A stretch of DNA of 64,000 nucleotides from Marivita sp046592965 (GTDB taxonomy: Bacteria > Pseudomonadota > Alphaproteobacteria > Rhodobacterales > Rhodobacteraceae): NCBI RefSeq assembly GCF_046592965.1, contig NZ_JBISBV010000002.1, forward strand, positions 310,001-374,000, given 5' to 3'. The notes under the pieces are model-generated. The model was not told the origin of the DNA. It saw only the letters and a list, made by a program, of their open reading frames with translations, and searched no databases. Numbering within the stretch: the first letter of the stretch is position 1; the number at the start of each line of letters is the position of its first letter. Positions 8,181 through 17,470 of this stretch are shown in pieces. Both the position numbers and the translations under genes were made by a program.

Positions 8181-9131
8181 TCAGATCGGGCGCGGAACGC
8201 CGGGTTTGCCCAATGCGCACTCCAGTGCAGAGCGGTCCCAGTCACCGGTTTTCGCCGCAGCGGCGTAGGTTGATTGCAGGAATGACATCAACGTGGCGGC
8301 TGGGTCGTCGCTCTTGCTGACATCCGCATAGGGCAGCAGAAATTCACCGAGGTCTTGATCGAACCTTGCCGTGTCCGGGGTCACGGATTGATCCGCAAAC
8401 CCGTCCGGCGCGGGATAGGCGTAGGAATAGAACATCGCCTCGTCCACGCCGCCTCCACCGGGCCAGAAACCGGCTGACGACACCTCGTGGCTATAGGCCT
8501 CCTGTGCGACATCGTCTGGCAGGTTCGGGATGCCGGCCGGATGCAGCGGAGCCTCTCGACCGGAGAAGCGCGTCACGGCCAGATCGAACGAGCCCCAGAA
8601 CAGGTGCACGGGCGACACCTTGCCGATGAAGCCTGTGCGAAAATGCTCGAACACGGGGACGATGCGCAGCAATGCGCCGTGAAAACGTTCGACCGCCGCG
8701 GCGTCATAGGGCCGCTGCGCCGTGTCCTGCACGAATGGCACCGGGTCGGGCAACTCATTCGGTGCGCCGTGAATGTCAAATCGTCCGCCCACGGCTTCGA
8801 TGGCCTTGCGCGTGAGGTCGTGAAACTCCGAAACGCTCATCGCTTGCAGCGCAAATGCCTCGCGCGCACCGCTATCCGCCTCGGCAACAAGGCGGTGATC
8901 GACGAGATCAAGGGTGACGGTGATGCAGCCGCCAGCGTCGTGAACCGGGCCACTGGTCAGTCCGCGTGGCGTGACGTAGAGCGTCGCGTGCCACGAGTGA
9001 TTGACCCACGGCGTATGCGCTAGCCGGTATTTGCCGATGATCTGCACCCACAGGTGCAGCGCGGCGCAGGTCTCTGTCCAGTCGGACCAGGACAGAGACG
9101 GCCAGGCGGTTCGTGCGCGCGGCTTGCTCAT
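8181..9131 (-). CDS. DUF5996-family protein
   Basis: Soluble protein of 316 residues recognised as DUF5996 by its N-terminal pattern WPSLSWSDWTETCAALHLW followed by QIIGKYRL, and by internal HLFWGSFDLAVTRF and GGVDEAMFYSYAYP. The function of the family is not known. Its ATG overlaps the stop of the glutathione transferase gene, so the two are translationally coupled. No signal peptide or membrane helix is apparent. Confidence 0.85.
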   Translation of the reverse strand: MSKPRARTAWPSLSWSDWTETCAALHLWVQIIGKYRLAHTPWVNHSWHATLYVTPRGLTSGPVHDAGGCITVTLDLVDHRLVAEADSGAREAFALQAMSVSEFHDLTRKAIEAVGGRFDIHGAPNELPDPVPFVQDTAQRPYDAAAVERFHGALLRIVPVFEHFRTGFIGKVSPVHLFWGSFDLAVTRFSGREAPLHPAGIPNLPDDVAQEAYSHEVSSAGFWPGGGGVDEAMFYSYAYPAPDGFADQSVTPDTARFDQDLGEFLLPYADVSKSDDPAATLMSFLQSTYAAAAKTGDWDRSALECALGKPGVPRPI

Positions 9132-9754
9132 CCGATCGGGTCCATGTTCTGACGCTTCAGCGCCTTTTGCACACCTGCATCCGCTTCCATGCGGGCGCGG
9201 TGATCCTTCAGTGCGGGATAGTCGTCAATCGTCATCGGCGTCTGCTCGATCCAGCGCGAGAGCACATAAAGGAAGGTATCCGCAAAGGACCGCCTGCCAA
9301 GATACCATTCACCGCCATTGTCGCGGAGCACATCGTTCAGTCGCGTGTAGTGACCGGCCAGCGTTTCGTAGGTCTTGCGCTTGACCTCGGCCTGACCGTC
9401 CTCTGTTTCGGCGAGGTTTTGCGGTCCGAAATGGCCGCCATAGGCCGCGTGGACCTCGGATGTCATGTAAGACAGCGCCTCGGCCTCCTTGCGCCCCAAT
9501 TCGGTGTCGCGGGCATAGCCATCCTTGCCATGCGTCGCGCCCAGCCAGGCCAGGATCGCCGACGCTTCGGTCAGCACGTCGCCGTCATCGAACTTGACCG
9601 CAGGCACCTTGCCCTTGGGATTGATCGCGAGATAGTCGTCCTTCTTGTGATCTCCGTAAGCCATCGCCTCGATTTCCACCGGGGCGTCGAGCCAGGCGAC
9701 GGCGATGTTGGGCGACAGCGAACAGGTTCCGGGCATCGTGTAAAGCGTTGTCAT
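9128..9754 (-). CDS. glutathione S-transferase
   Basis: Cytosolic GST of 208 residues that conjugates or reduces electrophiles with glutathione. The thioredoxin-like half starts MTTLYTMPGTCSLSPN, with the glutathione-binding NPKGKVPAV (about residues 46-54) and the helix-start LTEASAIL (about 62-69). This is a Beta-class-like arrangement with Cys11 as a possible catalytic residue. An AAGGAG site eight bases before the ATG at 9754 decides against the upstream in-frame codon. It is coupled to DUF5996 and heads the minus-strand detoxification genes. Confidence 0.9.
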   Translation of the reverse strand: MTTLYTMPGTCSLSPNIAVAWLDAPVEIEAMAYGDHKKDDYLAINPKGKVPAVKFDDGDVLTEASAILAWLGATHGKDGYARDTELGRKEAEALSYMTSEVHAAYGGHFGPQNLAETEDGQAEVKRKTYETLAGHYTRLNDVLRDNGGEWYLGRRSFADTFLYVLSRWIEQTPMTIDDYPALKDHRARMEADAGVQKALKRQNMDPIG

Positions 9755-10072
9755 GAAGTGGTCTCCTTGGGTCATGTGTCAGTACGCAAGAGAGCGGGGT
9801 GTGATCCGCGCTGCGTGTCATGCGGAACCGCCAGAACCCGTTGCGGGATAAAATGCGTCTGCGCGTGCGCGGCAGACGGTCTCAAATCTCAACGATCCGT
9901 GCCACGGAAGGTTCCGGTCTGTCGCGCTTTGCAAAGATGCGGACGGCTGCGTCAGTCACCCGGACCGGGGTTTGTCATTCCGAATGTCAGCGCACGGACG
10001 ATGCGGCGACTGCAAGGGATCGCTGAGGGACACCGCGCTGCCGCCTGACCGCCTATGCTTCTGACAGTCTAT
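9755..10072. other. intergenic region without a recognised gene
   Basis: About 318 bases between the TRAP dctM stop and the GST start. Short frames here lack ribosome sites and family features. It should hold the GST promoter, but none is clear by eye. Confidence 0.5.
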
Positions 10073-11380
10073 CTACTTGAAGTAGTTGGGCAGCCCGGTC
10101 GCGATTCCGGGGAACAGGAAGATGAGCGTCAATCCTAGAAGTTGCAGCGCCACGAATGGTCCGACAGAGGAATAGACATCTCCGAAACTGACATTACGCG
10201 GCAGGACACCTTTGAGCCAGAACAGGACAAAACCGAAGGGCGGCGTGAGATATGCGATCTGAATGTTCACGACAAACAATGCGCCGAACCACAATTTGTC
10301 GACGCCCAGACTGTCCACGATGGGAATGAACAGCGGCGTGCACAGCATGATGATTGCCCAGTCGTCCATGACCATTCCGAGGATCAGGATGATCAGCATC
10401 ATCATCGCCATGATCCCGGTGGTGCCGCCCGGCATGGACAGGACCAGTTCGGTCAGGAGATCCTGGCTTCCCAATGTGTTGAAGACATTGAGATAGATGT
10501 TGGCGCCGATCAGGATCCAGAGGCCCATTCCGGTCAGTTTGAGTGTCGTGGAAATCGAGTTGCGAAAGACGTTCCAGCTGAGGCGACCGTAGACGAGGTT
10601 GATGATGACCGCGCCGGTGGCGCCGAACGCCGCGGCCTCGGCCGGGGTGGCGATGCCGCCCCAGATCACACCGAGGACAATGAAGATCAGCAGGGCGAAG
10701 GGCCAGATATTGACCACTGCCTGCGCCTTTTCCTTGCGGCTGAAATGCTCGTCCGGCGGCAGGGCCGGGCCCAGTTCGGGCTGGAGGCGGCAGCGGACAC
10801 CGATATAGATGATGTAAAAGCTGGCCAGCATCAGCCCCGGTACGATGCCGGCAAGAAACAGATCCCCGATCGAGACCTTTGCCAGCAGCCCGTAAAAGAT
10901 GAAGGGAACGCTTGGCGGGATCAACGCACCCAACGCACCACCCGAGGCGATCGCGCCGATGGCGATCTTGCGGTGGTAATTGTAGCGCATCATGGACGGG
11001 TAGGCGATCTGGCCCATCGTGATCGTTGCCGGCGGCGTGATTCCGGTGACTGCGGCGAAGATGGTGCACACCACCACGGTGCCCATCGCCAGACCGCCAT
11101 AGACATGGCCGATCAGCTTGTAGACGGCGTCATAGGCCATTTCGGCTATGCCGGAATATCGGATCAGGCTGCCCATGAACAGGAACAGCGGAACGGTGAC
11201 GAGGATCGAATTCCACGGCGTGTAATAGAAGGCGCTGGGCACCGCGAACAGGGCGCGGGGTTCGAAGATCATCGCGAATAGAACGGCCGTTCCGCCCAAT
11301 CCGAAAGCCACCGGCAGTCCCATGAAAAGCACGAGAAACAGGACGAGGAAATAAAGTGCGGTGATGGTTTCCAAGTTCAT
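10073..11380 (-). CDS. dctM: TRAP transporter large permease (DctM)
   Basis: Ion-coupled permease of 435 residues with about 12 or 13 membrane helices. It begins MNLETITALYFLVLFLVLF and shows the TRAP-T large-subunit patterns GITPPATITMGQIAYP and GALIPPSVPFIFYG in its first half and YLTPPFGFVLFWLKG near the end. The ATG at 11380 is chosen because the upstream extension is not conserved-looking. It is the last gene of a dctQ-dctP-dctM operon, separated from dctP by about 100 bases with a stem-loop. The substrate is probably an organic acid or sugar acid but cannot be told from the sequence. Confidence 0.93.
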   Translation of the reverse strand: MNLETITALYFLVLFLVLFMGLPVAFGLGGTAVLFAMIFEPRALFAVPSAFYYTPWNSILVTVPLFLFMGSLIRYSGIAEMAYDAVYKLIGHVYGGLAMGTVVVCTIFAAVTGITPPATITMGQIAYPSMMRYNYHRKIAIGAIASGGALGALIPPSVPFIFYGLLAKVSIGDLFLAGIVPGLMLASFYIIYIGVRCRLQPELGPALPPDEHFSRKEKAQAVVNIWPFALLIFIVLGVIWGGIATPAEAAAFGATGAVIINLVYGRLSWNVFRNSISTTLKLTGMGLWILIGANIYLNVFNTLGSQDLLTELVLSMPGGTTGIMAMMMLIILILGMVMDDWAIIMLCTPLFIPIVDSLGVDKLWFGALFVVNIQIAYLTPPFGFVLFWLKGVLPRNVSFGDVYSSVGPFVALQLLGLTLIFLFPGIATGLPNYFK

Positions 11381-11433
11381 GGAATGCCCTGCCAGTGAAG
11401 AAATGTTTCGGAATGTCTTTGTCGGGATAGTGA

Positions 11434-11458
11434 CCTGCCCCCGGTGTTCGGGGACAGG
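11434..11458 (-). terminator. intercistronic stem-loop between dctP and dctM
   Basis: Ten-base arms (CCTGCCCCCG and CGGGGACAGG) with one mismatch and a 5-base loop. No T-run follows, so this is more likely an mRNA-stabilising or attenuating hairpin that keeps binding-protein levels above permease levels than a full terminator. Confidence 0.55.
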
Positions 11459-11484
11459 CAAGTCAGCGATAGGGCGCTATGCGA

Positions 11485-12543
11485 TTATTCGATGTAGCCC
11501 TTGTCCTTCAGGAACTGGGTCCAGATCTCGACACCCTTGGCGTTGCCTGATGACAGCTCTGCGATTTGCGGCCAGATCTCGTTGATGGATTTCTCCCGCA
11601 TCCGCGCCACTTCCTCGTCCGACATCTCGATCACCTCGCCACCGGAATCCCTCAGCACCTGCAAGGCATGATCGACGCCGTCGAGATGCATCTTGCTGGT
11701 CTCGAAATAGGTGGATTCGAAGATGCCTTCGATTTGCTCGCGCTGCCAGTCGGTCAGCTCATTCCACTTTTCAAGATTGACGAAGATTTCCTGGTGCTGC
11801 GCAGGGGTCCAGCCCGGCAAGCTCGCGTACTGGATCACTTCCTGGAAGGACATGTCGTCGATGCCGCCTGTATCCCAATAGGTGCCCTCGATCGTGCCCA
11901 GCTTGATCCCAGTATAGATTTCACCGGCATTCATCGAAACCGGCGCTCCACCCATCGTGGAGTGGAAGATCGCCTGCGGCCCGCCAGCGCGCATCTTCTT
12001 GCCGGCGAGGTCTTCCAGCCGGTTGATCGGGAAGGTGGTGAACATGGCGTTCGGGCCCTGATCGGACCAACCGACCCAATGCAGGTTGCGCGCATTCGCG
12101 GCCTCCTGAACGATGTCGCCGATGCGGTAGTCGTCGCTGCCCCACATCGCTTCCCACGCCTCTTCCGGAGTGGTTGCGCCCATCGCCATGCCGAACGCCA
12201 ACATGCCTTCCGGCATCTCGCCGCCATAGACGGTCGCCCAGCCGGCATAGCCATCGGTCTGGCCTGCAACCGCCGCGCTGAACGCCTCGGAGCCGCTGGT
12301 CAGTGCGCCCGCAGGCTCGACACGGATTTTGACAGTGCCTTGAGTGGCTTCCTCGACGGCCTCGACCCAGGGCATCAAGCCATTGTCCCATCCCGCATCG
12401 GTCTGGTCGAATGCCGGCTGGAATACCCATTCCGTGACCTCTTCGGGTGGTCCGTCAGATTGCGCCAGAGCGATTGACCCCGAGAGCGCCAGCGCGCTCA
12501 CCGAAACAAAGCTCGTCCGGAAAATGTTGGTTAGTTTACTCAC
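11485..12543 (-). CDS. dctP: TRAP transporter substrate-binding protein (DctP)
   Basis: Periplasmic solute receptor of about 352 residues. A Sec signal peptide ends near ALSGSIALAQS. Family features include the mid-protein GKKMRAGGPQAIFHSTMGG, whose Arg usually contacts the carboxylate of the ligand, and GIKLGTIEGTYWD. The start is taken as the GTG at 12543 because GGGAGG precedes it at seven bases; the in-frame ATG 27 bases upstream would place that ribosome site inside the gene. It lies between dctQ and dctM in one operon. The ligand is unknown. Confidence 0.9.
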   Translation of the reverse strand: MSKLTNIFRTSFVSVSALALSGSIALAQSDGPPEEVTEWVFQPAFDQTDAGWDNGLMPWVEAVEEATQGTVKIRVEPAGALTSGSEAFSAAVAGQTDGYAGWATVYGGEMPEGMLAFGMAMGATTPEEAWEAMWGSDDYRIGDIVQEAANARNLHWVGWSDQGPNAMFTTFPINRLEDLAGKKMRAGGPQAIFHSTMGGAPVSMNAGEIYTGIKLGTIEGTYWDTGGIDDMSFQEVIQYASLPGWTPAQHQEIFVNLEKWNELTDWQREQIEGIFESTYFETSKMHLDGVDHALQVLRDSGGEVIEMSDEEVARMREKSINEIWPQIAELSSGNAKGVEIWTQFLKDKGYIE

Positions 12544-12597
12544 GATATTTTTCCTCCCACAGGTTTTCATCGTTCCAATATCTTGCCTGACTGTTCG

Positions 12598-13128
12598 TCA
12601 GTGCGTGTCGTCGTCGAATGCCTCTCTCGCGGGTTGTCCCGTGACCAGAGTGCGGATGTCGATGGCCAATTGCTTGAGCACGACCAGCAGGACCGCGATG
12701 GCCGCCAGCGGAATCATGCTTTTGATCGGGTAAATCGGAATCGGAACGCCGGTTGGCGTGACCTGATTGAGCTTGATCGAAAGAAGCGCCGCGTCGATGC
12801 CCTTCCAGATCAGCACTCCCAGAAACAGGAGAGTGAAGGGAACGGTCAGAATGTCGAGAATCGCCTGCGTCCGTGCGCTCGCATTGGCGTAGAACAGATC
12901 GAGCTTTACGAACGAGCCGTGATTGAGAGCGTAAGCCCCGCCGACGCAGGCGATCAACACCATCGCGGCCTGAATCGATGTTCCGATCCACATTGACGGC
13001 ACGTTCAGCACGTAGCGCAGAAAGACATCCGTGATCCCGAAACACATGCAATAGAGGATGAGAATCCAGCCAAGCCAGCCAAGAAATTCCGACATTGCGT
13101 CGATACCACGACCGGTCCAATGCAGCAT
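12598..13128 (-). CDS. dctQ: TRAP transporter small permease (DctQ)
   Basis: A 176-residue, four-helix membrane protein, the small subunit that supports the DctM permease. Helices lie at about residues 14-34, 43-64, 83-105 and 130-152. GGAGG ten bases upstream supports the ATG at 13128. It is the first gene of the operon, 54 bases before dctP. Sequence is poorly conserved in this family, so the call leans on topology and position. Confidence 0.87.
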   Translation of the reverse strand: MLHWTGRGIDAMSEFLGWLGWILILYCMCFGITDVFLRYVLNVPSMWIGTSIQAAMVLIACVGGAYALNHGSFVKLDLFYANASARTQAILDILTVPFTLLFLGVLIWKGIDAALLSIKLNQVTPTGVPIPIYPIKSMIPLAAIAVLLVVLKQLAIDIRTLVTGQPAREAFDDDTH

Positions 13129-13474
13129 TGCGTGTTGTCCTCCCCGCGCTTCCGACGCGCCTCCCCGCGCGACATCTGCCTGTTATGGGTAGTCCTCTTC
13201 TTGTTTTTCATCAATAGGCGATTGCGCCGCCAACCCACTGACGCGCGTGTCTTGTCGGGTGTGGCGCAACCCTTGGGTGTAGGCGATATCGGTCGCCACA
13301 CTGCGGTCACAAAGTCGGCGGAAAGCGGTACGACCTTGGTATGAAACACGTCGTCCCAACGTGTGTCTTATGGGCTTTGCGACCATCGGACGATTTCGAA
13401 ATCATGCGACGTCCATCAAGTCTTGTCTCATCCCGGGTCGCTTGCGGCCCTCAACCACGGAAAGAGACACAGAC
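13129..13474. other. divergent promoter region of the TRAP operon and Tad locus 1
   Basis: About 346 bases between dctQ (minus) and flp (plus). Both transcripts must start here. No clear -35/-10 pair or operator palindrome was found by eye, and the short frames look non-coding. Confidence 0.5.
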
Positions 13475-13681
13475 ATGACCATGACACGCACAGCACTCAA
13501 AACCTTCGCCAAGACCTTTGCAAAAGACGAGGACGGCGCAACCGCAATCGAATACGGCCTCTTTGCAGCGCTGGTTGGTGCGGTGATCGTCGGCACGGTT
13601 GCGACATTGGGCAAGCAAACGAATACCGGCTTCGAGACGATGAGCGATGCGCTCAAAGCCGAAGAGACGAGCGGCACTTGA
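13475..13681 (+). CDS. flp: Flp-type IVb pilin, Tad locus 1
   Basis: Major-pilin candidate of 68 residues. A charged leader of about 22 residues ends in KDEDG, followed by ATAIEYGLFAALVGAVIVG. The prepilin site G|ATAIEY keeps the Glu at +5 and the Flp-typical Tyr at +6. Cleavage would be by a TadV/CpaA peptidase; the only one in this window is in locus 2. GGAAAGAG upstream serves as ribosome site. A stem-loop follows the stop by 11 bases and separates the abundant pilin message from the rest of the operon. Confidence 0.95.
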   Translation: MTMTRTALKTFAKTFAKDEDGATAIEYGLFAALVGAVIVGTVATLGKQTNTGFETMSDALKAEETSGT

Positions 13682-13692
13682 TGTCACGCGAC

Positions 13693-13725
13693 TGCCGGGT
13701 GCCTGACGTGTTCAGTCATCCGGCA
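13693..13725 (+). terminator. stem-loop after flp (attenuator)
   Basis: Arms TGCCGGGTG and CATCCGGCA with one mismatch, plus an inner CTGA/TCAG pair in the loop. Only a weak pyrimidine tract (CTTCTCT) follows. Probably partial termination or 3' end protection of the pilin message. Confidence 0.55.
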
Positions 13726-13755
13726 TGACTTCTCTATGCTCACAGGAGATGGATT

Positions 13756-14967
13756 ATGCCATTTGACTCCTCCGCCTCGCAAAAACTTGCGCCATACCTT
13801 GCTTACGTCTGCACCGACCAAGGTGCGGCCGTCGCTTGCGCCGTGGTCGAGCAAAGCGGCGGGTCCACGTCGGCACTGCATGGCGGCGGTCTGAGCGGTG
13901 CCGCGCGACTTGGCTCCGGTGCGCCGCAGGCGGCCACTGTGCTGGCCGAGATCGGCAACATCCCCGTCGAAATGGCGTGCGAATGCGTGACCGAGATTTG
14001 CCGGACCGGCGTCAATGTCATCGTGGTCGGCGAGCAGACCGACCTTGCGACCTACCGCGCCCTGCGCCGCGCCGGAGCGCTCGAGTATTTCGGCTTTCCG
14101 GTGAGCGCGGCCGAGATCCTGGCGGCCAGACCGGAGGAACCGATGAGAGACAATATCGTCCAGATGCCGCTCGAGCGCCGCAAATCTCCCTCGATTGCGG
14201 TGATGGGCAGCAACGGCGGGGTCGGTGCCAGCCTCCTGGCGCAGAACCTTGCGTTTCATCTCGCCGGTGCCAAAGGTGCGAACTTGCGCACGGCACTGCT
14301 TGATGCGGATCTGCACTTCGGCTCGCAAGCCATTGATCTGGATCGCGAAGAAACCGATGGCCTGTTCGAAGCGCTTTTGGCGCCCGACCGTCTTGATGAC
14401 ACGTTCATCGCCGCGACGATGGATCATCTCACCGAGCGGTTGTCGCTTTATTCCAATCAGATCAGCATCGGTCAGGATGCGGCGCCTTATGAACGCGGAT
14501 TGCGTGGTCTGGTGTCACAATTGCGCAAGGAGTTCGGCGCACTTGTCGCGGATGTTCCGCGCGCAACGATGATCCAGAATGACGATCTCGTGCAACAGTT
14601 CGATGCCTTGGTGCTGGTGATTCCGGCCGGGTTTTCGGGAGTGAATGCGGCGAGCCGGATCATCAAGCGGTTGGCCGCGCAGAATCCCGATCTCAGGATC
14701 GTTCCGGTCTTGTCCGACATTCGCCGCGACGCGGGCCTGTCGCTGAAAGACGTGCAAAAGACCATCGGCCTGCCGGTCGTGGCGACGCTTCCACGCTGTG
14801 ACGCGCAGCTTGCCCGCGCCCATCGCGCCGCGCGCCCGTTGATCGAACTTTACCCTCGCAGCCCATATGCGCAGGCCGTTCGCGTGATTTGGTCGGCGCT
14901 TCAATCCAGCCCGAAACCGTCAGCCAAGCCTGCGGCGCGCCCATTGCTGAAACGGTTTTTCGCATGA
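13756..14967 (+). CDS. cpaE: CpaE/TadZ-like ATPase, Tad locus 1
   Basis: A 403-residue ParA/MinD-like protein thought to place the Tad machinery at the cell pole. The N-terminal part (about 1-120) resembles a degenerate receiver domain. The P-loop is MGSNGGVGASLLAQN (about 155-169), where Ala replaces the usual Walker A Lys after GGVG. DADLHFG provides the Walker A' region. AGGAG lies six bases upstream of the ATG. Its stop overlaps the cpaF start (ATGA), so they are translationally coupled. Confidence 0.88.
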   Translation: MPFDSSASQKLAPYLAYVCTDQGAAVACAVVEQSGGSTSALHGGGLSGAARLGSGAPQAATVLAEIGNIPVEMACECVTEICRTGVNVIVVGEQTDLATYRALRRAGALEYFGFPVSAAEILAARPEEPMRDNIVQMPLERRKSPSIAVMGSNGGVGASLLAQNLAFHLAGAKGANLRTALLDADLHFGSQAIDLDREETDGLFEALLAPDRLDDTFIAATMDHLTERLSLYSNQISIGQDAAPYERGLRGLVSQLRKEFGALVADVPRATMIQNDDLVQQFDALVLVIPAGFSGVNAASRIIKRLAAQNPDLRIVPVLSDIRRDAGLSLKDVQKTIGLPVVATLPRCDAQLARAHRAARPLIELYPRSPYAQAVRVIWSALQSSPKPSAKPAARPLLKRFFA

Positions 14968-16535
14968 CCCTGCAATTTTCACAAAGCGCGATCGAGGACG
15001 CCTTGCCGCTGGTGTTGTCGATTGCCAGGAAGATCGACGCTGACGGTCTGAGCGCGTCGGAACGCGCCAATGTGGCCGTCACCTATGCCATTGAAAACTC
15101 GGGCTTGCCCTGGCCGCTCGCGATGCAGCGAGAAATTCTCGCGCAGGCAACACGGGCGCTTTCGTCGGAGGCTCCGGCTCGGGATGAGGCGGCGCCAGCA
15201 CGATCGAAGACTTCGGACGGTTCACTGGAGACCACATCCTTTGCGGAGGCGACAACGGCGGAACTGTCGCGCGAAATGATGACGCTTGCCAATGAGGTTG
15301 TGCGGGATCTCTCCAAAATCCTCGATTTCTCCGATCTCGCACAGCAAGCCAGACCCGAGCAGGAAAAGCTGATCCACGAGGCGATCCGCACCCTGTCCGA
15401 AGACCGCAAACTCCGCCTGAACGGGCGCGAGGTTGCCGATCTGGTCACTGCGGTGCTGGCCGATATGCTGGGGTTGGGGCCGCTCGAAGCGTTGCTGAAA
15501 GACGAGCGTGTGACCGACATCATGGTCAACGGTCCACATCAGATCTATGTTGAACGGTCCGGAAAGCTTGAACTGACGGGCATCCGGTTTCGCGACGACG
15601 CTCATGTGTTTGCCGTGGCCAGCCGGATCGTGTCGGCAGTCGGGCGGCGGATTGATGAATCCCAGCCAATGGTGGATGCGCGCCTGAAGGACGGCAGCCG
15701 CGTCAACGTGGCGGTTCCGCCCCTGGCGATCGACGGGCCGACGATCACGATCCGCAAGTTTCCCAGCGCGCCGATCAGCCTTGATCAGTTGGTCGAAGGT
15801 GGCACGATGACGTCGCAGATGGCGGCCTTTCTCGGATTGGCGGCGTTTCTGCGGCTCAACATCCTTGTGTCGGGCGGGACGGGGTCGGGCAAGACCACGC
15901 TGATGAACGCGATGTCGCAGTTCATCCCGGCGGGCGAACGGCTGGTGACGATCGAGGACGCGGCGGAGTTGCGGTTTCAGCAGCCGCATGTCGTGCGGTT
16001 TGAAACGCGGCCCCCCAATGTCGAAGGGACGGGCGAGGTGACCATGCGGACCCTCGTGCGCAATGCGCTGCGCATGCGTCCCGACCGGATCATCATCGGC
16101 GAAATTCGCGGCGACGAGGTGCTGGACCTGATGCAGGCGATGAACACCGGCCATGACGGCTCGATGAGCACGTTGCACGCCAACTCGGCGCGCGAAGCCC
16201 TGACACGCGTCGAGAGCATGGCCGCGCTGGCGGGCTTTGCGCCCGGTGCGGATGTTGTGCGTCGTCAGTTGGTGGATGCGGTGCATCTGGTGATCCAGGT
16301 GACACGGATGCGCGATGGACGCCGCCGGATCACCTCAATTTCCGAGATTGCGGGCCTTGCCGGTGACGCGATCACGCTTCAGGACCTGTTCACCTACGAG
16401 ACCGATCCGTCGAGCACCCGCACCCGTGTGATCGGTGATTTCCGCGCCTCGGGGTTCCGCCCGAAATTTGCGACGCGGGCGGCCGAATACGGTGTATCGG
16501 ATGAGCTTGACGCCGTGTTGGAGATCCGGCGATGA
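14964..16535 (+). CDS. cpaF: CpaF/TadA secretion ATPase, Tad locus 1
   Basis: Hexameric motor ATPase of 523 residues that drives Flp pilus assembly at the inner membrane. The N-terminal domain covers about 1-170. The Walker A motif is SGGTGSGKTTLMN (about 303-315), followed by the Asp box IEDAAELRF, the Walker B region IIIGEIRGDEVLDLMQAMN and the His box GHDGSMSTLHANS. The start at 14964 overlaps the cpaE stop by four bases, and a longer in-frame extension into cpaE is rejected. The protein has a longer N-terminus than many CpaF. All catalytic motifs are intact. Confidence 0.95.
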   Translation: MTLQFSQSAIEDALPLVLSIARKIDADGLSASERANVAVTYAIENSGLPWPLAMQREILAQATRALSSEAPARDEAAPARSKTSDGSLETTSFAEATTAELSREMMTLANEVVRDLSKILDFSDLAQQARPEQEKLIHEAIRTLSEDRKLRLNGREVADLVTAVLADMLGLGPLEALLKDERVTDIMVNGPHQIYVERSGKLELTGIRFRDDAHVFAVASRIVSAVGRRIDESQPMVDARLKDGSRVNVAVPPLAIDGPTITIRKFPSAPISLDQLVEGGTMTSQMAAFLGLAAFLRLNILVSGGTGSGKTTLMNAMSQFIPAGERLVTIEDAAELRFQQPHVVRFETRPPNVEGTGEVTMRTLVRNALRMRPDRIIIGEIRGDEVLDLMQAMNTGHDGSMSTLHANSAREALTRVESMAALAGFAPGADVVRRQLVDAVHLVIQVTRMRDGRRRITSISEIAGLAGDAITLQDLFTYETDPSSTRTRVIGDFRASGFRPKFATRAAEYGVSDELDAVLEIRR

Positions 16536-17470
16536 CGCTCACGCTTGCCCTCTTTGCCGCGCTCAGTGCGGTTTTCATCGGTCTGGTTCTGGCCCTGCTG
16601 GTGCTCGCGGATCGCCAACGCCGCAGACATGTTGCCCGTTTGATGCGCTTGCGCCCGGACAAGCCCGAAGCTGCTGTGGCGACAAAACGCAAGGCGCGGC
16701 CAACTTACGGCCAAGCCGGCATCATTCGCTTTATCGAGCGCCAGTTGGTGCAGACAAATCTGCGGGTCAACGTCGTGGAGTTGCTGGTTCAGGTCTCGCT
16801 TGGAATCCTGGCGCTGTATTCGATCCTGGTCCTCTTGGCGGGAATGACGCCGCTTCTGGCCATTGCGCTGGCGGTCATCGTTCCGCTTGGCGCGGCGGCG
16901 CTGTTTATCCGTGTCGCAAAGACCCGCTATCGCGCAGCGTTTACAGAGCAATTGCCCGAGGCGCTGGATGTCTTTGCGCGCGGATTGCGCGCCGGGCGAC
17001 CGATTTCGGATTCGCTTGGCATCGTCGTGGACACCTCAAAGGGGCCGGTCCAGCGCGAGTTTTCGCGGTGTCGGGACGAGATGTGCATGGGCACGACATT
17101 GCCCGACACGCTCGCCGGACTCGAGGCACGCATACCGACCGCAGAGATCAGTTTCTTTTCCGTGGCAACGTCGCTGCAAGCCGAAACCGGCGGCAATCTG
17201 ATCGAAACGATGGAGGCTTTGGCCAATCAACTGCGCGAGCGGCGCAAGCTGCGCAAGAAGGCGCGTGCGCTGTCATCCGAGGCGCGCGCAAGCGCGGCCA
17301 TTCTCGCGGCACTTCCATTCGCGGTGGGACTGTCCGTTGCGTTTCTCAACGGCGCATATCTGGCACCGCTCTACACCGATCCGCGAGGGCAGATCATGTC
17401 GGGGATCGCGGTTTCCAGCATTGCGCTCGGGATGTTCATGATGACGCGGATGGGAAAGCTCGATGTCTGA
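16532..17470 (+). CDS. tadB: TadB inner-membrane platform protein, Tad locus 1
   Basis: Polytopic GspF-like protein of 312 residues forming the inner-membrane platform with TadC. There is one N-terminal helix, a helix pair near residues 90-130, a cytosolic T2SSF domain containing PEALDVFARGLRAGRPISD (about 147-165), and C-terminal helices. The start overlaps the cpaF stop (ATGA) and the end overlaps tadC by eight bases, so this is a tightly coupled operon. Confidence 0.92.
   Translation: MTLTLALFAALSAVFIGLVLALLVLADRQRRRHVARLMRLRPDKPEAAVATKRKARPTYGQAGIIRFIERQLVQTNLRVNVVELLVQVSLGILALYSILVLLAGMTPLLAIALAVIVPLGAAALFIRVAKTRYRAAFTEQLPEALDVFARGLRAGRPISDSLGIVVDTSKGPVQREFSRCRDEMCMGTTLPDTLAGLEARIPTAEISFFSVATSLQAETGGNLIETMEALANQLRERRKLRKKARALSSEARASAAILAALPFAVGLSVAFLNGAYLAPLYTDPRGQIMSGIAVSSIALGMFMMTRMGKLDV

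Noticed and set aside
11434..11458. Stem-loop between dctP and dctM as a full intrinsic terminator
   Set aside because: There is no T-run after the stem, and dctM is needed with dctP, so attenuation or mRNA protection is more likely than full termination.
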